From Flavobacteriaceae bacterium (GTDB lineage: Bacteria; Bacteroidota; Bacteroidia; Flavobacteriales; Flavobacteriaceae): DNA of 64,000 nucleotides. Below the pieces are notes generated by a model, which was not told where the DNA came from, did not search any database, and was given only the letters and a program-made list of their open reading frames with translations. Positions 26,530-34,865 of the stretch are shown one piece after another; the first letter of the stretch is position 1, and every line of letters begins with the position of its first letter. Where the stretch lies: the NCBI GenBank assembly GCA_029243165.1, contig JAQWSN010000012.1, positions 62,001 to 126,000 on the forward strand, read 5' to 3'. Made by a program: the position numbers and the translations under genes.

Positions 26530-28362
26530 ATGAAAAACTTGTTTTGCTCTTTTTGTGTAATTCTGTCTTGTTATGCAATAGCTCAAATTGAAAGAGTAGA
26601 GCCTCCTTTTTGGTGGGAAGGAATGCAGGAGCAAACAGTCCAAATAATGCTTTACGGCGAAAACCTAGCTCAATACGAAATACAAATCTCCAACCTAGAG
26701 AAAGTAGAAGTTCACCGAGTGGAAAATCCAAACTACCTCTTTGTAAACCTAGATTTGACCGATCAGAAAGCAACCACTTTAATGATAAATTTGACTAAAG
26801 ATAATCGCATTCATACCTCAGTCAATTATGAAATTAAAGCTAGAGAATCAAGACCTTTGCTGGATAGTTTCAATGCCTCAGACGTGATCTACCTTTTAAT
26901 GCCTGACCGATTTGCTAACGGTGATCCAACTAATGATTCGCATCCTTCAGTTTCTGAAAAATCAAACAGAACAGATAAAGATGGACGCCATGGTGGAGAT
27001 ATCAAGGGTATTATTGATCATCTGGATTATCTTGAAGAATTGGGTGTTAGCACCTTGTGGTCCACTCCCCTTTGTGAAGACAACGACCCCAAAGTATCCT
27101 ATCACACTTATGCCCAAAGCGATGTGTATCGAATTGATCCTCGTTTTGGCACAAATCAAGATTACAGACGTTTAGCCGACGAACTTCATAAAAGAAAAAT
27201 GAAGTTGATCATGGACTATGTAACCAATCACTGGGGAATTGAGCATTGGATGATCAAAGATTTACCCACTCCAGATTGGATTCATCAGTTTGAAAAATAC
27301 ACCGAAACGAATCACAGAAAAGAAATCCATTCAGATCTTTATGCTTCTGCAATAGACCGAAAAGAATTGGTTGAAGGTTGGTTTGTGTCCACAATGGCAG
27401 ATTTAAATCAGGAGAATCCGTTTTTGCTGAAGTATTTGATTCAAAATGCGATTTGGTGGATTGAATATGCTCAGTTAGACGGACTTAGAGTCGATACTTT
27501 TCCATACAACGATCCCAAACCGATGATCACTTGGTTGGAAGCCATCAGAAAGGAATACCCAAATTTTAATGTAGTAGGTGAAGGCTGGATGCACAACAGT
27601 ATCCATCTTTCGTATTGGCAAGAAAAAAGTCCCATTGCTGCCCTCGTAAATTTTGACTCTAAATTGCCTAGTGTGATGGATTTTACTTTAAACGATGCCT
27701 TGGTTAAAGCTTTTAATGAAAAGAATTCTTACTGGGAACATGGAACCACGAGGATTTACAAAAACTTACAAAACGATTTTCTTTACCCCGACATCAATAA
27801 AGTGATCATTTTTGCTGAAAACCACGATACCAATAGGATCAACGATTTTTATCCTGATTTTAAAAATTACAAACAAATGCTTAGCGTTTTGATGACATTA
27901 AGAGGTATTCCTCAAATTTATTATGGCTCAGAGATTGGGATGAAAGGCAAAAAAGAGCAAGGTGATGGCGACATTCGTCGCGACTTTCCGGGGGGCTGGA
28001 AATCCGATTCACAAAATGCCTTTACTCAAAATGGACGTTCGCCTAAGCAAGCTCAATATTTTGACTTTTCAAAAAAAATAATTCAGTGGCGAAAAACCAA
28101 TACCGCAGTTCATTTTGGAAAAACCTTGCATTACATTCCTCGTAATGACGTTTATGTTTATTTTAGATTTACGGATCAAGAACGCGTAATGGTGGTGGTT
28201 AACAATAATACTAAAGATCAAAGCCTTACATTGGATCACTACAGCGAAGGTATTGCTGGACGAACCCAAGCCTATGAAGTAATTTCAGATCAAAATTTTA
28301 CCTTGTCTGAAGTCTTGGAAGTACCAGCCGAAACAACATTAATCATGGAATTAAGCTTATGA
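26530..28362 (+). CDS. Secreted GH13 alpha-amylase/neopullulanase-like enzyme (SusA type)
   Basis: A 610-aa protein with a signal peptide (first ~19 residues, ending AIAQ), an N-terminal cyclomaltodextrinase-type beta domain (IERVEPPFWWEGMQ onward, to ~105) and a GH13 barrel. Catalytic residues: Asp322 (GLRVDTF), Glu351 (VVGEGWMHN), Asp433 (AENHDTNRI); DYVTNHWG is region I. A short C-terminal beta domain follows. SusA-like enzymes cleave starch, pullulan or cyclodextrins in the periplasm. It sits six bases after GH65 and overlaps the next amylase (ATGA). Confidence 0.93.
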   Translation: MKNLFCSFCVILSCYAIAQIERVEPPFWWEGMQEQTVQIMLYGENLAQYEIQISNLEKVEVHRVENPNYLFVNLDLTDQKATTLMINLTKDNRIHTSVNYEIKARESRPLLDSFNASDVIYLLMPDRFANGDPTNDSHPSVSEKSNRTDKDGRHGGDIKGIIDHLDYLEELGVSTLWSTPLCEDNDPKVSYHTYAQSDVYRIDPRFGTNQDYRRLADELHKRKMKLIMDYVTNHWGIEHWMIKDLPTPDWIHQFEKYTETNHRKEIHSDLYASAIDRKELVEGWFVSTMADLNQENPFLLKYLIQNAIWWIEYAQLDGLRVDTFPYNDPKPMITWLEAIRKEYPNFNVVGEGWMHNSIHLSYWQEKSPIAALVNFDSKLPSVMDFTLNDALVKAFNEKNSYWEHGTTRIYKNLQNDFLYPDINKVIIFAENHDTNRINDFYPDFKNYKQMLSVLMTLRGIPQIYYGSEIGMKGKKEQGDGDIRRDFPGGWKSDSQNAFTQNGRSPKQAQYFDFSKKIIQWRKTNTAVHFGKTLHYIPRNDVYVYFRFTDQERVMVVVNNNTKDQSLTLDHYSEGIAGRTQAYEVISDQNFTLSEVLEVPAETTLIMELSL

Positions 28363-29762
28363 AACCACATTTTATTTTACTGTTAAGTTTGCTCATTTGG
28401 TCTTGCCAAGAGCAATCTGAACAGGCACGAAAACCCGAAATCAAAACCATTGAAAAAAAATCTTTTGAACCCATCAATAGTGAGGTAGTATCCAAAGCGG
28501 TACTTTATGAAGCGAATATTCGACAGTATTCTGACGAAGGAACTTTTAACGCTTTTGCTAAAGACCTTCCCGTGTTAAAACAAATGGGGGTCAAAATCAT
28601 TTGGATGATGCCTATCAATCCCATTTCAACAACAAAAAGTAAAGGACCTTTAGGAAGTTATTATGCAGTTTCTGACTACACCAAGGTTAATCCTGAATTT
28701 GGAACCTTGGAGGATTTTAAATCGTTGGTTGAAAAAGCACACGATTTGGGAATGTATGTAATATTGGACTGGGTTCCTGGGCATACTGGATGGGATCACG
28801 TATGGATTAAAGAGCACAGTGATTTTTATCTTAAAAACAGAAAAGGTGAAATCATAGATCCCATTGATTTTCGAACGGGTAAATCTTTTGGTTGGACAGA
28901 TGTGGCTGACCTGAATTACAATAATATGGAGATGCGAGAAGCTTTAAGACAAGCTATGGTTTATTGGGTGAAAGAAACCCATATCGATGGCTATCGAATT
29001 GACCAAGCCTATGCCGTTCCACAAGAATTTTATGATAAAACCTTTGAAGCTCTAAAAGCTATTAAGCCTGTTTTTCTTCTAGCTGAAACCGATATTTATC
29101 ACCCTGGAGGCTTGAAGTTGGTCAGTAAGTTTGATGCATCCTATGATTGGCCAGGACACCACCTGTCAAAAGAAGTTGCTCAAGGACAAAAGAATGCTAA
29201 CAATTATTTTCGCCATTTGCAAACAACACTAAGACGTTACGGTCCTGAAAATATTTTGGTCAATTTTGTTTCCAACCACGATGAGAATTCCTGGAACGGA
29301 ACCGTTGCGGAAAGTTATGGCGAAGCAGCTCACGTGTTTATGGCAATGAATTACACACTTCCCGGAATGCCTTTAATTTACTCTGGTCAAGAATATGACC
29401 TAAATAAGCGATTGCTTTTTTTTGAAAAAGACAGCTTTCCTAAAACTGCTGGAAAAACCATGAAACTTTTACAACAGTTGGGGGCTCTCAAAAACAATCA
29501 TCCTGCCCTAGAAAGTGGATCTAAAGGGGGATCATTTCAAAGATTGCCAACCTCTAAAGATCAACAAGTTTTTGCTTTTGAAAGAGTGAAAGATGGAGAT
29601 ACTCTGGTTGTAATGGCAAATTTAAGTAAAGACTATGCTCAATTTACCATGCCTTACGAGGGGAGTTTTAAGCGGTATCAGGATTTCAAGTCCAAACGAC
29701 TTTCATCTTCCTATCAATATGACATGAAACCATGGGAATTTTGGATTTTAGTAAAAAATTAA
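28359..29762 (+). CDS. Alpha-amylase family (GH13) lipoprotein
   Basis: A 467-aa predicted lipoprotein; lipobox ending at Cys16 (LLIWSC). GH13 regions: DWVPGHTGWDH (region I), Asp215 in IDGYRID, Glu243 in LLAETD and Asp308 in FVSNHDENSW. The C-terminal ~80 residues form the usual beta domain. Membrane anchoring places starch or maltodextrin hydrolysis outside the cytoplasm, complementing the preceding soluble GH13. No SusC/SusD homologue is in the window, so this is only part of a maltodextrin locus, or its importer is elsewhere. Confidence 0.92.
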   Translation: MKPHFILLLSLLIWSCQEQSEQARKPEIKTIEKKSFEPINSEVVSKAVLYEANIRQYSDEGTFNAFAKDLPVLKQMGVKIIWMMPINPISTTKSKGPLGSYYAVSDYTKVNPEFGTLEDFKSLVEKAHDLGMYVILDWVPGHTGWDHVWIKEHSDFYLKNRKGEIIDPIDFRTGKSFGWTDVADLNYNNMEMREALRQAMVYWVKETHIDGYRIDQAYAVPQEFYDKTFEALKAIKPVFLLAETDIYHPGGLKLVSKFDASYDWPGHHLSKEVAQGQKNANNYFRHLQTTLRRYGPENILVNFVSNHDENSWNGTVAESYGEAAHVFMAMNYTLPGMPLIYSGQEYDLNKRLLFFEKDSFPKTAGKTMKLLQQLGALKNNHPALESGSKGGSFQRLPTSKDQQVFAFERVKDGDTLVVMANLSKDYAQFTMPYEGSFKRYQDFKSKRLSSSYQYDMKPWEFWILVKN

Positions 29763-29772
29763 AAAATGTAAA

Positions 29773-30525
29773 ATGAGACAACCTTTAATACTGATTGTGA
29801 TGAGTTTGATTTTAAGTTCGTGTACTCCACAGAAAAAAACTATAGTTATTGGACACCGAGGGGCAAAAGGTCATTTGGCAGAAAACACCTTGCCTTCAAT
29901 TGATAAGGCTTTGGAGTTGGGAGTAGATGCTGTAGAAATAGATGTTTTCCGATGTGCTAGCGGGGAATTGGTTGTTTTTCATGACCAAACTTTAGAAAAA
30001 CTCACCAACGCAACCGGCTACATAGAACAATTGGATTTGGATTCCATTCGGAATATTGAAGTGCTTAATGGCTTTACAATTCCAACTTTAGAGGAGGTTA
30101 TGGATTTAATTAAAGGCAGTGTGATTTTGAATATTGAACTTAAAGGATCCCAAACGGCCTTATTAACAGATTCTTTGCTTCAGAACTATTTTGAGCAAGG
30201 AATATGGTCTGCAGATAAAATTTTAGTTTCCAGTTTTAACTGGGATGAATTAAAATTATTTTATCAGGTAAATAAAGAAGTTCCGATAGCTATTCTCACT
30301 GAAGATGATCCTTTGGATGCGATACCGATTGCAATGTCACTCCATGCTAAAGCAATCAATCCTGATCATAGAGCGTTAACGAAGGAAAATGTTTCTAAAA
30401 TTCAAAAAGAAGGGTTACAAGTTTTTCCTTGGACAGTCAATAAACCAGAAGAAATTTCTGCTTTGATCGAGTTGGGTGTGGATGGGATTATTACCGATTA
30501 TCCTGAGCGAGTCCCAAAAAAATAA
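29773..30525 (+). CDS. Glycerophosphodiester phosphodiesterase family lipoprotein
   Basis: A 250-aa GDPD protein with a lipobox ending at Cys17 (ILSSC). Catalytic segments: IGHRGAKGHLAENT (His/Arg), EIDVFRCASGELVVFHD (metal Glu/Asp and second His), and late NPDHRALTKENV and PWTVNKPEEI. It hydrolyses glycerophosphodiesters or related phosphodiesters outside the cytoplasm. It follows the amylases by ten bases and is probably cotranscribed, though its role in maltodextrin use is unclear. Confidence 0.9.
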   Translation: MRQPLILIVMSLILSSCTPQKKTIVIGHRGAKGHLAENTLPSIDKALELGVDAVEIDVFRCASGELVVFHDQTLEKLTNATGYIEQLDLDSIRNIEVLNGFTIPTLEEVMDLIKGSVILNIELKGSQTALLTDSLLQNYFEQGIWSADKILVSSFNWDELKLFYQVNKEVPIAILTEDDPLDAIPIAMSLHAKAINPDHRALTKENVSKIQKEGLQVFPWTVNKPEEISALIELGVDGIITDYPERVPKK

Positions 30526-30539
30526 CCTGTCCCAAGTTC

Positions 30540-31025
30540 TTAGTTTAAATAAAACAGTGCTCCGTTTAATACGGTAGCAAAACTTACCCAAAACAGATAA
30601 GGATAGAGTAGGAAAGCTGCTTTTTTGTCAACCAAACGAAACCAATAAATCGTTCTTTCGATAAGAATCCAAAGTGTAATAATAACCAATAGTCCTAAAA
30701 GGGGACTCCGCAACCCAAAAAACACCAATGACCAAAGTCCGTTAAAAATCAGTTGAGCACCAAAATGATAAAGTGCTGTTTTGCCCCAACGATGTCTTCG
30801 ACCGTAGTGCCACACTGATCCAGCAGCCCATCCCATCAATAGGTAAAGCAGTGTCCATACCGGGCTAAAGAGCCAGTTGGGTGGTGCAAAGAAAGGTTTT
30901 TTCAGACCCATGTACCAGTCAGGAATGGCTTGTATTGTCACCAAGCTTGACAAGAAACCAACCGCCAATGAAATAAAAATTCCAACGGTAATGGCGATAA
31001 AATAGGCATAGCTGCGTTTCTTCAT
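30540..31025 (-). CDS. TspO/MBR family membrane protein
   Basis: A 161-aa protein with five membrane helices and the tryptophan-rich TspO pattern: PDWYMGLKKPFFAPPNWLFSP VWTLLYLLMG (residues ~35-64), then AQLIFNGLWSLVFFGL and a C-terminal PYLFWVSFATVLNGALFYLN. TspO proteins bind porphyrins and affect stress and tetrapyrrole handling. It converges with the phosphodiesterase and diverges from the mevalonate decarboxylase. No partner genes nearby. Confidence 0.94.
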   Translation of the reverse strand: MKKRSYAYFIAITVGIFISLAVGFLSSLVTIQAIPDWYMGLKKPFFAPPNWLFSPVWTLLYLLMGWAAGSVWHYGRRHRWGKTALYHFGAQLIFNGLWSLVFFGLRSPLLGLLVIITLWILIERTIYWFRLVDKKAAFLLYPYLFWVSFATVLNGALFYLN

Positions 31026-31091
31026 TATTGTAAATCTAATAGAAATAAATCATTTACAGCTTAGGAATCCAATACATTAGGGTTGAAGCAT

Positions 31092-31099
31092 TATCTTTG
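31092..31099 (+). promoter_or_regulatory. Putative -7 element of the mevalonate operon
   Basis: TATCTTTG matches TAnnTTTG exactly and ends six bases before the mvaD ATG, implying a very short or absent 5' leader. No TTG lies at the normal spacing upstream. Confidence 0.4.
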
Positions 31100-31105
31100 T
31101 AGGGT

Positions 31106-32179
31106 ATGACCGAAAGTCGTTTTATTTCATCAGCGGTAAGCAATGGTAATCCATATTCTACAAAATGGGAAGCACCTAGCAATATTGCTTTGATAAAATA
31201 TTGGGGTAAAACCGAGCCCCAACTACCCAAAAATCCTTCTTTAAGTTTTACGCTTTCATCTAGTGTAACGACTACAGAGGTTCATTTTTTACCTAGTGGT
31301 AAAGAGGAAATCGAATTTGAATTTTATTTTGAGGGAGCTTTAAAACCTGATTTTCATCCTAAATTGAATTCTTTTTTTGAACGCATTAAAACCTACATCC
31401 CTTGGATTACTTCATATTCTTTAAAAATCAGCAGTCAAAATTCATTTCCGCATTCAAGCGGTATTGCATCTTCAGCTTCTGCAATGGCAGCTTTGAGTTT
31501 GTGTATTATGGATATGGAACAAACCCTTTTTCCAGAACTTTCGAAGGCTGATTTCAACCAAAAAGCATCTTTTTTAGCGCGTCTAGGTTCTGGAAGTGCC
31601 GCTCGAAGTGTGGAAGGTCCTGTTACCTTGTGGGGGAAAAACGATATTCAAAATGAGGGCAGTGATTTGTATGCCACTCCATTTGGAGCAAATTTAAATC
31701 CCCTTTTTAAAGATTTTCAAGATACCATTCTCTTGGTGGATAAAGGCAGTAAGGCGGTTTCCAGTACGCAAGGACATCAATTGATGTTTAATCACCCTTT
31801 TGCAAACCAACGCTTTGTTCAAGCGGCAAATAATCTCGCAGATTTAATTTCTATTATGAAGTCTGGTGATTTGGACGGATTTATGCGCATCGTTGAAACC
31901 GAGGCCTTGTCCTTACACGCCATGATGATGACTTCCAACCCCTATTTTATTTTAATGCAACCTCATACATTGGAAATTATTCAAAGGGTTTGGAAATTTC
32001 GCAAACAAACCCAAATTCCCCTTTGTTTTACCCTAGATGCAGGAGCCAATGTACATCTACTTTATCCCGAAATGATAAAGGATAAAGTGCGAAGTTTCAT
32101 CGCAGATCATTTAGCATCTTTTTGTCAAAAAGGGCAATACCTCTATGACTCAGTTGGAAGCGGAGCGAAAAAAGTGTAA
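31106..32179 (+). CDS. mvaD: Diphosphomevalonate decarboxylase
   Basis: A 357-aa GHMP-superfamily enzyme converting mevalonate 5-diphosphate to isopentenyl diphosphate. Features: APSNIALIKYWGK (residues ~20-32), the phosphate loop SSGIASSASAMAAL (~116-129) and LARLGSGSAARSVEGPVTLW. These match the family closely. It opens a plus-strand block with a second GHMP kinase and a UbiA prenyltransferase, so isoprenoid precursors are made by the mevalonate route, as in other flavobacteria. Confidence 0.95.
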   Translation: MTESRFISSAVSNGNPYSTKWEAPSNIALIKYWGKTEPQLPKNPSLSFTLSSSVTTTEVHFLPSGKEEIEFEFYFEGALKPDFHPKLNSFFERIKTYIPWITSYSLKISSQNSFPHSSGIASSASAMAALSLCIMDMEQTLFPELSKADFNQKASFLARLGSGSAARSVEGPVTLWGKNDIQNEGSDLYATPFGANLNPLFKDFQDTILLVDKGSKAVSSTQGHQLMFNHPFANQRFVQAANNLADLISIMKSGDLDGFMRIVETEALSLHAMMMTSNPYFILMQPHTLEIIQRVWKFRKQTQIPLCFTLDAGANVHLLYPEMIKDKVRSFIADHLASFCQKGQYLYDSVGSGAKKV

Positions 32180-32265
32180 ATTTGAACGGATCCATTTGTA
32201 ATGGTTGTTTAAATAAAAAAAAATAGCCTTAATGTGTTCGGCTTAGAAAAAGAAAAAAAGAGTAG

Positions 32266-33195
32266 ATGAAAGGACCCCTATTTTTTGCGAAAATATTGTT
32301 GTTCGGAGAATATGGTATCATAAAAGATTCTAAAGGACTTTCCATTCCTTACAACTTTTACAGAGGAGCACTTAAAATCCCAATAGAGGGAGCGCAGTAC
32401 GACCGAGATTCCCACCAAAAATTAGTAGATTTTTCCACCTATCTCAAAACTTTAGATCCCAAGATTGTAGAATTTGACTGGAAAAAATTAGATCGAGATC
32501 TTTTATCAAAAATGTATTTTGACAGCAGCATTCCACAAGGCTATGGAGTTGGGAGTAGTGGGGCTTTAGTAGCTGCAATTTACGATCAATACGCCTGCTG
32601 TAAAATCACGGTCTTAGAAAACCTTACAAAAGAAAAGTTGGGTTATCTCAAGAAAGTTTTTAGTCTAATGGAGTCTTTTTTTCATGGCAAATCATCAGGT
32701 TTAGATCCTTTAAATAGTTACTTGAGTTTACCCATATTGATCAATTCAAAAGAAAATATTCAAACTACAGGAATCCCCTCTCAACACAGCAAAGGTAAAG
32801 GAGCTGTTTTTTTATTAGATAGTGGAAAAACGGGGGAAACAGCGCCTATGGTTTCTATGTTTATGGAAAACATGAAGAAAGAGGCCTTTAGTAATATGAT
32901 GCGCGATCAGTTCATCAAGCGTTCTGATGCTTGTGTAGAAGACTTTTTAAAGGGAAATATCAGTTCTCTTTTTAAAAATATTAAATCGCTTTCCTCCCTG
33001 GTATTAAATAATTTTCAACCGATGATACCTGAAACTTTTCACCAATTGTGGCAACAGGGAATCGAAACCAATGACTACTACCTAAAACTTTGCGGCTCTG
33101 GAGGCGGAGGTTTTATTTTAGGTTTTACACAAGATTTTGAAAAGGCAAAAAAATCATTGAAACAATACCCACTTGAAGTGGTCTATCATTTCTAA
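32266..33195 (+). CDS. GHMP kinase, probable mevalonate kinase
   Basis: A 309-aa kinase of the GHMP superfamily. LLFGEYGIIKDSKGLSIPYN at the N-terminus, the phosphate loop PQGYGVGSSGALVAAIYD (~87-104), the HGKSSGLDPLNSYLS motif (~141-155) and KLCGSGGGGFILGFTQ near the end support it. Position between mvaD and a prenyltransferase favours mevalonate kinase; phosphomevalonate kinase is the alternative. Genes for the other mevalonate steps are not in the window. Confidence 0.85.
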   Translation: MKGPLFFAKILLFGEYGIIKDSKGLSIPYNFYRGALKIPIEGAQYDRDSHQKLVDFSTYLKTLDPKIVEFDWKKLDRDLLSKMYFDSSIPQGYGVGSSGALVAAIYDQYACCKITVLENLTKEKLGYLKKVFSLMESFFHGKSSGLDPLNSYLSLPILINSKENIQTTGIPSQHSKGKGAVFLLDSGKTGETAPMVSMFMENMKKEAFSNMMRDQFIKRSDACVEDFLKGNISSLFKNIKSLSSLVLNNFQPMIPETFHQLWQQGIETNDYYLKLCGSGGGGFILGFTQDFEKAKKSLKQYPLEVVYHF

Positions 33196-33203
33196 ACTGC
33201 TCC

Positions 33204-34085
33204 ATGTCACTTTCGGATTCAAACCAGCGTAGCTTACTCAAACTATTGAGTTTGTTTAGCTTGGTCAGGGGGTACAACATTATCGTGTTGGTCTTGGCGC
33301 AATACCTTACTGCACGCTACATACTGGCACCCCAAACACCTTGGTCTGGAATACTCTTGGACTTTAAGTTTTTTACCCTAGTATCGGCATCTGCATTGAC
33401 TACCGCGGCGGGTTACATCATCAATAATTTTTACGATGCAGCCAAGGATCAGATCAACCGACCCAAGAAATACATTTTAGAGCATTTGATTTCTCAGCAA
33501 GACCAGCTCGTTTTTTATCTCATACTCAATATGGCAGCGTTCGTTATTGCCAGTGCCATTTCCATAAGGGTAGTTTTGTTTTTTCTTTTTTACATGATTA
33601 CCATTTGGTTTTACAGTAGTACAGTAAAACGCCTTTTTTGGTTGAGTAATGTATTTTCAGCTTTGTTGATGATACTTCCTTTTTGGGCGATTACACTTTA
33701 TTTTAAAAACTTTGACGCCATTATTTTTTACCACGCCACTTATCTATTTCTTTTGATCTTAGCTCGTGACATAATCAAAGATTTAGAAAATTTCAAAGGC
33801 GATTGGGTTCAGCGATACAAAACGCTGCCAGTTGTATTCAACCATCAAATCACGAAAGCGATCATTACATTGTGTATTGTATGTACTTTCATACCAACCT
33901 ACTTTTTAATTCAGCAAGCGCTTGGTTCCATGCTTTACTTCTTTTATTGCAGCGTTCCTTTTTTAAGTTTTGTTTTAGTTTTTCTATGGCGTGCCCAAAC
34001 TGAAAAGGCGTACCTTTGGACACACAATTTTATTAAACTATGGATTTTGATAGGCGTTTTAAGTATCGCTTTGATTTACCGTTAG
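33204..34085 (+). CDS. UbiA-family prenyltransferase
   Basis: A 293-aa membrane protein with about eight helices and the two Asp-rich motifs of UbiA enzymes: NNFYDAAKDQINRPKKY (residues ~72-88) and RDIIKDLENFKGD (~192-204). The first resembles geranylgeranylglycerol-phosphate geranylgeranyltransferase-like members annotated in Bacteroidota. It attaches a prenyl chain to an unidentified acceptor. It starts eight bases after the mevalonate kinase and likely uses prenyl diphosphates from the same pathway. Confidence 0.88.
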   Translation: MSLSDSNQRSLLKLLSLFSLVRGYNIIVLVLAQYLTARYILAPQTPWSGILLDFKFFTLVSASALTTAAGYIINNFYDAAKDQINRPKKYILEHLISQQDQLVFYLILNMAAFVIASAISIRVVLFFLFYMITIWFYSSTVKRLFWLSNVFSALLMILPFWAITLYFKNFDAIIFYHATYLFLLILARDIIKDLENFKGDWVQRYKTLPVVFNHQITKAIITLCIVCTFIPTYFLIQQALGSMLYFFYCSVPFLSFVLVFLWRAQTEKAYLWTHNFIKLWILIGVLSIALIYR

Positions 34086-34097
34086 GACTTGATTAGG

Positions 34098-34865
34098 ATG
34101 AAACCAAAAAAAGCATTTCCAAAAGGAAAACCCAATACAGCTAGAGAGAAAACAGAGGGCACAGTTCGTTTGAACAAGTTCTTGTCTAATGCAGGTATTT
34201 GTTCTCGCAGAGAAGCCGATGAAAACATCAAAATGGGTTTGGTCCAGGTTAACGGCAAAGTAGTCATCGAGATGGGTTTTCAGGTAAGCGCAACAGATGA
34301 GGTTAAATTTGACGGTTCTAGAATTCAAAAAACAGCTCCTGTTTATGTTTTGCTAAATAAACCCAAAGGTTTTGTGGCTACGGCTCAAGGGGGAGTGATT
34401 AAAAAATCTGTACAAGAGCTGATACGAACTGCGGCTAAAACAAAAATCCCTCCCATAGGGGACATGGGCAGACCCATGACCGGACTTCTATTTTTTACCA
34501 ATGATGAAGTACTGAGAAAAAAACTCAATCAGTCTCCTTCTATCCCCATGGTGTATCAAGTTATTTTAGATAAAAGTGTAACTACAGACATGATCAAGGA
34601 GCTGAAAAAAGGGCATGTTATTTTTGATAAAGATACCAAGATCAATACCATTAGTCATTTAGAAGGAAAATCAAAAAATGAAGTAGGAATCGAGGTTCAT
34701 TCATTGAGTCCTGCGGCATTGGTCAAACTTTTTGATGCTGTAGGTTTGAAAGTAATCCAAATGGATCGTGTTACTTTTGGCGGATTGACCAAAAAAGACT
34801 TACCTAGGGGAAATTGGAGAAAGCTCAGTATCAAAGAAGTGGGCTTTCTGAAAATGCTGCCCTAG
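34098..34865 (+). CDS. RsuA/RluB-family pseudouridine synthase-like protein lacking the usual catalytic Asp
   Basis: A 255-aa protein with an N-terminal S4 domain (RLNKFLSNAGICSRREADENI, then VNGK) and a pseudouridine-synthase fold (VYVLLNKPKGFV). In active members the catalytic motif is GRLDxxTxG; the aligned stretch here is GDMGRPMTG (residues 121-129), putting Gly124 where the Asp belongs. It may be inactive, use Asp122, or act as an RNA binder. The ATG at 34098 is preferred over a TTG at 34089. Its last 66 bases overlap the convergent glycosyltransferase. Confidence 0.8.
   Translation: MKPKKAFPKGKPNTAREKTEGTVRLNKFLSNAGICSRREADENIKMGLVQVNGKVVIEMGFQVSATDEVKFDGSRIQKTAPVYVLLNKPKGFVATAQGGVIKKSVQELIRTAAKTKIPPIGDMGRPMTGLLFFTNDEVLRKKLNQSPSIPMVYQVILDKSVTTDMIKELKKGHVIFDKDTKINTISHLEGKSKNEVGIEVHSLSPAALVKLFDAVGLKVIQMDRVTFGGLTKKDLPRGNWRKLSIKEVGFLKMLP

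Noticed and set aside
32191-32203. CCATT-TGT-AATGG hairpin between mvaD and the GHMP kinase
   Set aside because: The stem is only five pairs with no T-run directly after it, and the two genes are expected to be cotranscribed.
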